Origin: an uncultured Neomegalonema sp.
GTDB lineage: Bacteria; Pseudomonadota; Alphaproteobacteria; Rhodobacterales; Rhodobacteraceae
Direction: 5' to 3'
Assembly (NCBI GenBank): GCA_937995735.1
Contig: CALKIZ010000054.1
Span: 1-41,750, forward strand
Length of the DNA: 41,750 nucleotides
How positions within the stretch are numbered: position 1 is the stretch's first letter; the number at the start of each line of letters is the position of its first letter. This document shows, piece after piece, positions 30,931 to 37,388 of this stretch. Made by a program: the position numbers and the translations under genes. The notes under the pieces were generated by a model, which made no database searches, was not told where the DNA came from, and saw only the letters and a program-made list of their open reading frames with translations.

Positions 30931-31827
30931 ATGCAAAGTGCAAACCTGAACGATATTTCAATTTTTGTAGAGGTTGCCAGAGCGAACGGGTTTCGGGCCG
31001 CAGCAGAAAACCTCAATATCGGGGCGGGGTCGGTGAGTGAGACGATCCAACGCATAGAGGGCCGGTTGGGGGTGCGCCTGATAGAACGGACGACGCGCAA
31101 AATATCCCTGACGAATGCGGGACAGAAACTTTTTGAAAGAAGCGTTCCCGCCTTAACCGACCTCGCCAGCGCACTGAATGATTTAGGTGAAGATAGGCAG
31201 ACAATATCCGGCGTATTACGGTTGTCTGCACCGCGTAGTAGTTCGCCGTTTTTTCTGGATGATGTGATTGCCGCGTTTTGTTCGGCCTATCCTGATGTCG
31301 GTGTCGAGGTGCTGTATGATGACAGTAAAGTTGATCTCGTTACATCCGGTATTGATGCCGCCATTCGCTCGCAAACCCTGCTGGAAAAAGAAACTCATGC
31401 GGTCGAGGTTGGCCCAAAGTTGGAGATGGTTCTGGTCGCTGCGCCGGATTATCTTGAACGCAATGGCACGCCGAAAAAACCTGCGCAGCTTATCGAGCAT
31501 GACGGTATTCGTTTTGCCTTTGGCCGCGCGGACCGGCTTGCACCCTGGTCTTTCGCAGAAGGAAAGAAGGCACCTTACAATGTGTCACCAAAGCCGCGTA
31601 TGGTTGTCAATGATCTTGTCTCCATGATCAATTTTGCCAAAGCAGGGCTGGGGTTAGCTTATGTTTATCGGAAGCCTGCCGAGCCTTTTATTGCGTCCGG
31701 TGAATTGGTCACGCTATTTGATAAATCCGTTCCGCCCTTGCCGCGTTACACAATCAACTATCTGACAAAGCGGCACATGCCAGCGCGATTGCGGGCGTTC
31801 ATAGATCTCGCAAAAAAAAGCGGATAA
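30931..31827 (+). CDS. LysR-family transcriptional regulator
   Basis: 298 residues. The winged helix-turn-helix (1-60) has FVEVARANGFRAAAENLNIGAGSVSETIQRIEGRLGVRLIERTTRKISLT, the LysR signature; the effector domain (about 92-295) contains LRLSAPRSSSPFFLDDVIAAFCSAYPDVGVEVLYDD and a GLGLAYVYR segment. The subfamily with RTTR and S-A-P resembles the CrgA/AaeR-like group that responds to small aromatic or electrophilic compounds. It diverges from the ABM/SnoaL/PNPOx row, which it probably controls. A terminator hairpin follows three bases after the stop. Confidence 0.93.
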   Translation: MQSANLNDISIFVEVARANGFRAAAENLNIGAGSVSETIQRIEGRLGVRLIERTTRKISLTNAGQKLFERSVPALTDLASALNDLGEDRQTISGVLRLSAPRSSSPFFLDDVIAAFCSAYPDVGVEVLYDDSKVDLVTSGIDAAIRSQTLLEKETHAVEVGPKLEMVLVAAPDYLERNGTPKKPAQLIEHDGIRFAFGRADRLAPWSFAEGKKAPYNVSPKPRMVVNDLVSMINFAKAGLGLAYVYRKPAEPFIASGELVTLFDKSVPPLPRYTINYLTKRHMPARLRAFIDLAKKSG

Positions 31828-31829
31828 AG

Positions 31830-31856
31830 AACGCTGGGCATTGACGGCCCGGCGTT
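31830..31856 (+). terminator. Terminator hairpin after the LysR gene
   Basis: AACGCTGGGC / GCCCGGCGTT pair over 10 bp (one G-U) with a 7-base loop and end in TTT on the plus strand. The minus strand also ends the stem in CTTT, so it can serve the convergent cupin gene too. Confidence 0.65.
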
Positions 31857-31879
31857 TCCCTGACGATGACGAGCTTATA

Positions 31880-32317
31880 CTACTCGAAGGAGAGTACGCC
31901 TTGTCTGCGGATGCTGTTTAAGCCCTCGTCTGGATAGGAAATCTTATCCTCATCACATTTCTGTGATATTTCGAGGAAGAATGCAGGCGAAGCCGAACGA
32001 TTTACAAGATGGTGAGCATTGCTGATGCCACCGGGGAAGCTCGCTGCATCGCCGGACGTTAAGTGAGTTTCGCCATTATCATCAATTAAGACCAACTCAC
32101 CATCCAGAAGAAAGATAAACTCGTCTTCTACTTCGTGCCAATGACGCATGGTGGATTGAGCGCCCGGCGCAAGGCGCGTGAGGTTGACCTCAAGATGGTT
32201 CAACGCACCTGCATCGCCCAATCGTTTAGCGTGTCGTCCTTTGAGGCGCGAGGCAAGCGGCTCGGGATATTTTGATGAATCATCCCATTGCAGATCGCCA
32301 ATATCAATCTTGGGCAT
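31880..32317 (-). CDS. Cupin-domain protein
   Basis: 145 residues with one conserved cupin barrel. The first metal motif is HWHEVEDEFIFLLDGEL (H-x-H-x5-E) and the second is PGGISNAHHLVNRS, supplying a fourth histidine. Such proteins bind Fe, Mn or Zn and act as dioxygenases, isomerases or sugar/acid binders. The N-terminus (KIDIGDLQWDDSSKYPEP) and C-terminus (YPDEGLNSIRRQGVLSFE) flank the barrel. It converges with the LysR gene and appears monocistronic. Substrate unknown. Confidence 0.85.
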   Translation of the reverse strand: MPKIDIGDLQWDDSSKYPEPLASRLKGRHAKRLGDAGALNHLEVNLTRLAPGAQSTMRHWHEVEDEFIFLLDGELVLIDDNGETHLTSGDAASFPGGISNAHHLVNRSASPAFFLEISQKCDEDKISYPDEGLNSIRRQGVLSFE

Positions 32318-32648
32318 TGCAAAATAATTCCTGCTAAATCAGCCAAAAATTGCCGCTTAATTCATGAAGCGATGGATCGTTACTTACACAGGAATTAATC
32401 TATGACTTTGAAGTCAAACGCCAGAAACCGTGAGTTGCCTTGCAATTAAGCGCTTATATTAAAAAGAAAATTACAATTTTGAATTGCCGTCGATGTCACC
32501 ATTAACCCGAGTGGGTTTATTAAATATCGAGTTTGTTAAGTCTGCTGATGGTTGTGAACTGTGCTGTGCGATCGGCGGTGATGTTCCGCCGGATCATTGG
32601 ATTTATTAGGGAGCTCCTACTAAGATTATACAAACGGTATATCGCATT
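32318..32648. other. Intergenic region with two hairpins
   Basis: 331 bases without a convincing gene, fairly AT-rich on the left. AACCC-GAGT-GGGTT (near 32505-32518) is a weak hairpin. A stronger one, GATCGGCGG / CCGCCGGATC (32570-32578 with 32586-32595, one bulged G), lies about 55 bases before the GNAT-like gene and could be part of its leader. A 15-codon ATG frame at 32402-32449 is noted but not supported as a gene. Confidence 0.5.
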
Positions 32649-33101
32649 ATGGAGCGCATCATGCGGCCACATCCGGCTTTTGTTAACAAGACGATCCCGC
32701 AAGAACATCCGCTTGGGGCTTTTGTCCTCAAGATGCTGACGGTTGATGATCTCGACCGCGACTTTCAGGCCGTGACCATGAGTGCGGCGGATATTCGCAA
32801 GAAATACCCGAACAATTCCTGGCCGGAGGGTTTGACGCGGGACGGGAACCTGATTGACCTCGCGTGGCATCAAAGAGAGTTCCAAGCGCGCCGCAGCTTT
32901 GCCTGGGTTATCGAGGACGGCTCGGGCACATATCTGGGATGCGTCTATGTCTTTCCGTCAATCGCCGGAGAGCAAACGGCGGATATTATGCAATGGTGGA
33001 AAACTGGTGTTGTCGCGGACCATGACGATTTTGAAGACAGGTTTTCCGATTGGCTCGCAGGCCCGGACTGGCCGGACTTGGAGTATAGACCGATGGTCTG
33101 A
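32649..33101 (+). CDS. GNAT-like acetyltransferase-fold protein
   Basis: 150 residues. DLAWHQREFQARRSFAWVIEDGSGTYLGCVYVFPS corresponds to the central strands of a GNAT (acetyl-CoA N-acyltransferase) fold in a subgroup I recall as having RRSFAY/W ... GCVY. However, the R/Q-x-x-G-x-G/A pyrophosphate-binding loop is not seen, so acetyl-CoA binding is not assured. ATG 32661 (MRPHPAF) is an alternative start. Neighbours give no clue to the substrate. Confidence 0.6.
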   Translation: MERIMRPHPAFVNKTIPQEHPLGAFVLKMLTVDDLDRDFQAVTMSAADIRKKYPNNSWPEGLTRDGNLIDLAWHQREFQARRSFAWVIEDGSGTYLGCVYVFPSIAGEQTADIMQWWKTGVVADHDDFEDRFSDWLAGPDWPDLEYRPMV

Positions 33102-33189
33102 TGGTTGTGGGCCGTTAAGAAAATATCAACGCAGTTTTTCAAGCGGATTGTAATCTCGGATAGGTACTCTCTCAGATGGGGGGAGTTAT

Positions 33190-34359
33190 ATGCGACTGAT
33201 TTTTCTGATAATATTTACAGTAGGTATCGCGTTCGCTGGGGCGGCTATGCTCGGGCCGACTGTTAAAATCGTTGCTCAGTCTGCCGTCGGAATAATGTAT
33301 GCCAATGGCTTTGCTGTGACGGAGAACCATACGGAAGCTATGCGCTGGTTCAGGAAAGCGGCTGAGCAAGGCAGCGCTGAAGCGCAGCACACTCTTAGCG
33401 TTATGTATAGCAATGGCATGGGTGTTCGGAAGAATGACGACGCCGCCGTGCATTGGTCTCGAAAGGCTGCGGAGCAAGGACACGTCGAAGCTCAAACGGC
33501 TATTGGCTCGATGTATGACATCGGAAAAGGCGTATCAGAGAACGATGTGGAGGCCGTGCGTTGGTATCGGAAGGCTGCGGAGCAGGGTTATGCCAAAGCC
33601 CAAAACAATTTGGGTGCGATGTATGACCACGGGGAAGGCGTGCCGGAAAATGATCAGGAAGCTGTACGTTGGTTTCGGAAAGCGGCGGAGCAGAATTACG
33701 CTTTGGCACAATACAATCTCGGGGCTTCATATGCCAAAGGGGTGGGCGTGCCTAAAAATCATGAGGAAGCCGTGCGTTGGTTTCGGAAAGCGGCGGAGCA
33801 GGACCAAGCCGAAGCCCAGAACAGCCTTGGTTTGATGTATGCTCATGGAAAGGGTGTGTCCAAGAACTACAAGGAAGCTGTGCATTGGTTTGGGAAAGCG
33901 GCAAATCAAGGTTATGCCGCAGCACAAAACCATCTTGGGGTGATGTATGGCGAAGGCAACGGCGTTCCAGAAAACGACGAGGAGGCCGTGCGTTGGTTTC
34001 GGAAAGCGGCGGAGCAGGACCATGCTGCTGCGCAAAGCCATCTTGGTTTGAACTACTACAAAGGCGAGGGTGTATCGAAGAATGACGAAGAGGCTGTGCG
34101 TTGGTTACGGAGAGCAGCAGAGCATGGTAATGCTAGAGCACAGAACGATCTTGGCATGATGTACGCTAAGGGATTTGGTGTTCCTCAAAACCCTTTTGAC
34201 GCTTATGCATGGATTAACTTAGCTGCAGAAGCGGGTTTTGAAATTTCGCAAGAAACCATCACGATCTATAATGCAAAATTTCCGCCGGCCGTACTTGCGA
34301 AAGCTCAGGCGCGGAGTGCTGAACTGTCTGCTAAGATTGCGCCAGCGCAGGCGGATTGA
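33190..34359 (+). CDS. Exported Sel1-repeat protein
   Basis: 389 residues. An N-terminal hydrophobic segment (RLIFLIIFTVGIAFAGAAML) acts as a signal peptide or anchor. Then about nine Sel1-like repeats of 36 residues each follow, with the pattern EAVRWFRKAAEQG-x-A-x-AQ-x-x-LG-x-MY-x-x-G-x-GV, forming an alpha-solenoid for protein binding. The last repeat (FDAYAWINLAAEAG) and a charged C-terminal helix cap the solenoid. Sel1 proteins often act as adaptors in envelope stress, secretion or host contact. GGGGGAG precedes the ATG. Several DNA repeat units are almost identical, a sign of recent unit duplication. Confidence 0.92.
   Translation: MRLIFLIIFTVGIAFAGAAMLGPTVKIVAQSAVGIMYANGFAVTENHTEAMRWFRKAAEQGSAEAQHTLSVMYSNGMGVRKNDDAAVHWSRKAAEQGHVEAQTAIGSMYDIGKGVSENDVEAVRWYRKAAEQGYAKAQNNLGAMYDHGEGVPENDQEAVRWFRKAAEQNYALAQYNLGASYAKGVGVPKNHEEAVRWFRKAAEQDQAEAQNSLGLMYAHGKGVSKNYKEAVHWFGKAANQGYAAAQNHLGVMYGEGNGVPENDEEAVRWFRKAAEQDHAAAQSHLGLNYYKGEGVSKNDEEAVRWLRRAAEHGNARAQNDLGMMYAKGFGVPQNPFDAYAWINLAAEAGFEISQETITIYNAKFPPAVLAKAQARSAELSAKIAPAQAD
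33335..34185 (+). repeat. Tandem 108-bp units inside the Sel1 gene
   Basis: The 36-residue repeats are encoded by 108-bp units. The blocks around 33770-33812 and 33986-34027 (encoding EAVRWFRKAAEQDxA) are nearly identical at DNA level, and the one at about 33662-33700 is close. Unit gain or loss by recombination is likely. Confidence 0.7.
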
Positions 34360-34426
34360 TGTGACCGGGAGGGGCGGGGGTGCGGCGCTATGCTTGCGTA
34401 GAACTGCGCTCACCCAGCCGCAGGAG

Positions 34427-34499
34427 ATCCCCGGTCGTTGCCGGGGATGACGCGAAAGGTGGTGTTGGTTTTGGCGGGGATGATACGAAAGGCGGCGTG
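34427..34499. repeat. CCCCGG palindrome plus 26-bp direct repeat
   Basis: ATCCCCGG / CCGGGGAT (34427-34434 with 34441-34448, 6-base loop) is followed by a direct repeat: GGGGATGACGCGAAAGGTGG (from 34443) and GGGGATGATACGAAAGGCGG (from 34476). The second copy lacks the left arm. The array ends 3 bases from the rnr stop codon. The arm is close to the one inside rnr at 35598-35619. Confidence 0.7.
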
Positions 34500-34502
34500 T
34501 CG

Positions 34503-36791
34503 CTACCGCCGTCCCTTGCCACCTTTGCGGCCTTTGCCGGCGCGTCTTCCTTTGGGGATGGAGGGGCGGCGTTTGGTGTTTTTGCCTTTGCGGGTGGCTT
34601 TGCCTTGCTCGCCGCCTTCGATCAGTTTAAAGCGTAATCCGCCCGTGAGCGGCGCAGCTTCTTCGAGGCGAACGAGGACAGGCATTCCCATGCGGAACAG
34701 CGTGCCGCTGCGTTCGCCGCGCAAGGTGCGCGCGTCGTCGTCATAGGTGTAGTATTCAGTGCCGATGGTCGAGACGGGAACAAGGCCGTCTGCACCTGTC
34801 TCGTTCAGCTTGATGAATAGCCCGAAGCGTGCCACGCCGGAGACGATGCCATCGAATTCCGCGCCAATGCGGTTCTCCATAAAGGCGGCGAGATACCGGT
34901 CGGAGGAGTCCCGTTCGGCCAGCATTGCGCGGCGCTCGGTCTGCGAAATATGGGTGGCGGTGTCGCGCATGTCGGAGATGTCTTCCATGCTCAACCCGTC
35001 TTTTTTGGGGTCTTCGCCCAAACCCAACGCAGAGATCAGCGCGCGGTGTACCAGCAGATCAGCATAGCGGCGGATCGGCGAGGTAAAGTGCGCATAGCGG
35101 GCGAGGTTCAGCCCGAAATGTCCGAGATTATCGGGACCGTAATAGGCTTGGGTTTGAGCGCGCAGCACCGACATGCTGACGGTTTCCGAAGACTCGGTTT
35201 TCTGTGCCGCGCGCAGGGCCGTGTTGAGGTTGCCCGGCGTCATACGCTGGCCTTTGGCGAGTGGGATGCCGATGGTCTCCAGCGTCTCGCGCAGGCTTTC
35301 GATGCGTTCTTCCACCGGGGGTTCGTGAACGCGGTAGACCAATTCGGTGCGTTTGAGTTCCAGCGTCTCGGCGGCGCAGACATTAGCGAGGACCATACAT
35401 TCCTCGACCAGTTTATGCGCGTCGAAGCGCTCGCGGAACCGGACGGAGGTGACTTTGCCCTCTTTGCTCATCACGATGCGGCGTTCGGGGAGATCGAGGT
35501 CGAGAGGCTGGCGGCGCTCGCGGGCTTTGACAAGGGAGTCGTAGCATCTGAAGAGCGGGTCGATGATATTTGCTTTCATCGCGTCCGGCACATCGGGGTC
35601 CCCGGTCTTCGCCGGGGACGATTGCCCGAAAGCAATCGCCTGCGCTGTCTCATAGCTGAGGCTGGCCGCCGAGCGCATCATGGCGCGGAAAAAGCTGTGG
35701 CTCTTTTTCGTGCCGTCCTCCGCCAGAATGATGCGAACGCCGAGGCAGGGACGCTCTACGCCCTCGTGGAGCGAGCAGAGATCGCCCGAGAGCTTGTCCG
35801 GCAGCATCGGCACAACGCGGTCAGGGAAATAGCACGAGTTGCCGCGCTTGCGGGCCTCACGGTCGAGGGGCGAGCCGGGGCGCACGTAATGCGCCACATC
35901 CGCAATCGCGATCCAGAGAATATGACCGCCCTCATTGGTCGGGTCAGGATCGGCTTCGGCGAAGATGGCATCGTCATGGTCGCGGGCATCTTCGGGGTCG
36001 ATGGTGATCAAGGGCAGGTCGCGCAAATCATCGCGGCCTTTGAGCGTGGTGACTTCGCGGGCTTTCTCAGCGTCTTCCAGAGTTTTGCCAGAGAATTCCA
36101 CGGGAATTCCATGCTCGTGAATGGCGATAAGAGAAATGGAGCGGGGGGCGCCGATATCACCAAGCCGCTCCACGACTTTCGCCGGTGGCAGGCCGTGGCG
36201 CGGGCCGCGAAGTGTTTCTATTTCAACAAGTTCGCCGTCTTCTGCACCGTGGCGGTTGACATTGTCTACACGGAATTCTTTGTCCGCTTTTTTATCGACC
36301 GGCACAACCCGACCGCCTTCCGAGCCTTGGCGATAGACCCCGAGAACGCGCTTTGTCGCGCCTAACTTTTTGATAACACGGGCTTCGTAGTCGTAAACGT
36401 CCCCTTTGGGCAGGGCTTGCAGCTTGGCCAGAACCCGATCTCCGATACCGACGCTGGTGTCGCCTTTGCGCTGCGGGGCGAGGATAATCTTTGGCTCGTC
36501 CGCTTCATATTCCCACGATTGCGGGCGTGCAACGGGTTCGCCATCCTCATTAATGCGCGAGACTTCGATAACTGCTACGGGCGGCATGTGCGCGCCGCTG
36601 GGCCGGAAGCTCTTGCGGGTTCCGCGCTCGATCAGGCCCTCACGCCGCATCCCGGCAATCATGTCTTTTAGCACGACCCGCGCAGCGCCTTTGACTTTAA
36701 AGGCTTTTGCGATGTCGCGTTTCGTTGTCTTGTCAGGATTCTCATCAATATGGCGGAGGATGTCGTCCTGCGTGGGCAATCGTGTGTTCAT
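34503..36791 (-). CDS. rnr: Ribonuclease R
   Basis: Processive 3'-5' exoribonuclease that degrades structured RNA and takes part in rRNA and tmRNA-linked quality control. The 762 residues have a winged-helix N-terminal domain (about 1-65), cold-shock domains (about 70-225), the RNB catalytic domain with ITIDPEDARDHDDAIF near residue 262-277 (Mg-binding aspartates), YAHFTSPIRRYADLLVH, an S1 domain (about 640-725), and a very basic Lys/Arg/Gly tail. A palindromic repeat within the frame encodes about residues 391-398 (PAKTGDPD). The gene lies downstream of topA on the same strand with one small gene between. The last codons abut a tandem repeat. Confidence 0.95.
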   Translation of the reverse strand: MNTRLPTQDDILRHIDENPDKTTKRDIAKAFKVKGAARVVLKDMIAGMRREGLIERGTRKSFRPSGAHMPPVAVIEVSRINEDGEPVARPQSWEYEADEPKIILAPQRKGDTSVGIGDRVLAKLQALPKGDVYDYEARVIKKLGATKRVLGVYRQGSEGGRVVPVDKKADKEFRVDNVNRHGAEDGELVEIETLRGPRHGLPPAKVVERLGDIGAPRSISLIAIHEHGIPVEFSGKTLEDAEKAREVTTLKGRDDLRDLPLITIDPEDARDHDDAIFAEADPDPTNEGGHILWIAIADVAHYVRPGSPLDREARKRGNSCYFPDRVVPMLPDKLSGDLCSLHEGVERPCLGVRIILAEDGTKKSHSFFRAMMRSAASLSYETAQAIAFGQSSPAKTGDPDVPDAMKANIIDPLFRCYDSLVKARERRQPLDLDLPERRIVMSKEGKVTSVRFRERFDAHKLVEECMVLANVCAAETLELKRTELVYRVHEPPVEERIESLRETLETIGIPLAKGQRMTPGNLNTALRAAQKTESSETVSMSVLRAQTQAYYGPDNLGHFGLNLARYAHFTSPIRRYADLLVHRALISALGLGEDPKKDGLSMEDISDMRDTATHISQTERRAMLAERDSSDRYLAAFMENRIGAEFDGIVSGVARFGLFIKLNETGADGLVPVSTIGTEYYTYDDDARTLRGERSGTLFRMGMPVLVRLEEAAPLTGGLRFKLIEGGEQGKATRKGKNTKRRPSIPKGRRAGKGRKGGKGRR
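35598..35619. repeat. Palindromic repeat inside the rnr coding sequence
   Basis: GTCCCCGG / CCGGGGAC form a perfect 8-bp stem with loop TCTTCG. The unit is in frame with rnr and encodes part of a short Pro/Asp-rich insertion (QSSPAKTGDPDVPD) in the RNB domain. The same arm occurs in the intergenic palindrome at 34427-34448. Confidence 0.75.
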
Positions 36792-36848
36792 GAAGAGGGG
36801 GCTACACGATCCCTGTTACGCTGTCACGTTGTGCATCATCAAGCGTGA

Positions 36849-37229
36849 TTAGTAAAAAGTCGGAATATCCCGGTCGCCGGAAAAACTTTCGAGACTCTCG
36901 ATATCGGCTGGAAGAGAAGGAGCGGATGTATCGTCAACGACGTTCAAGTCGTGATGCAGGTCCCGTTGGCTTTCATCCGGCGTGTCTGAATTCCGGCGCT
37001 TCAGTTTTTCAATTTTTGCCAAAGCCGTGCGGCGCTGTGTTTTTTGCACCGTTTGATTGTCAATCTTGTTTTGTTCAACCTTAGAGTCTGCGGCGGTCGG
37101 CGCATTGGTCTGTGCAGGGATAGCAGCTTGAGAAGGTCGCGATGTAACCCCGGCAGGGGTTATAATAACCCAAAAAAGCGTGAGGGTGACAAAGACTGCC
37201 CCCAAGGCGATTTTGTCAAAATTATTCAT
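36849..37229 (-). CDS. Small single-span membrane protein of unknown function
   Basis: 126 residues. One membrane segment (about 8-27, ALGAVFVTLTLFWVIITPAG) is followed by a polar, low-complexity periplasmic or cytoplasmic tail with a short basic helix (TQRRTALAKIEKLKRRN) and an acidic Ser-rich end. No family recognised. Support for coding: AAGG seven bases before the ATG, a plausible membrane topology, and a position exactly between topA and rnr with only 57 bases to rnr. It may be translated from the topA-rnr transcript or from its own promoter near the dyad at 37248-37280. Confidence 0.6.
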   Translation of the reverse strand: MNNFDKIALGAVFVTLTLFWVIITPAGVTSRPSQAAIPAQTNAPTAADSKVEQNKIDNQTVQKTQRRTALAKIEKLKRRNSDTPDESQRDLHHDLNVVDDTSAPSLPADIESLESFSGDRDIPTFY

Positions 37230-37247
37230 GATCTGCCTTAATCCGGA

Positions 37248-37280
37248 TTGAACGAATAGCGTAACACATTACGCGTTCAA
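37248..37280. promoter_or_regulatory. Compound inverted repeat upstream of the small membrane gene
   Basis: TTGAAC ... GTTCAA encloses GCGTAA-CACA-TTACGC, giving a stacked stem with a 5-base bulge (GAATA). It lies 19 bases before the ATG at 37229 and about 109 after the topA stop. No T-run is present on either strand, so an operator or mRNA structure is as likely as a terminator. Confidence 0.45.
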
Positions 37281-37388
37281 AAACCGTTAGCAGCGTGCAC
37301 TTTAACCAACAATCAGGGAGTCAAACCTAAGGAGAACCAGTCTTCAAACCAAATCTTGGCCCGAAAACCGGCTCGCTTGTTATTGGTG

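Noticed and set aside
32402-32449. 15-codon ATG frame in the gap after the cupin gene
   Set aside because: Too short, no regulatory run of codons and no terminator/antiterminator pair following it, so a leader peptide is not supported.
33335-34185. Regular 108-bp repeats considered as a CRISPR or satellite array
   Set aside because: The repeats are in frame, encode Sel1 units and have no unique spacers.
34950-36365. 471-codon plus-strand frame opposite rnr
   Set aside because: It is fully antisense to a clear RNase R gene; its composition reflects the codon bias of the opposite strand and shows no known family.
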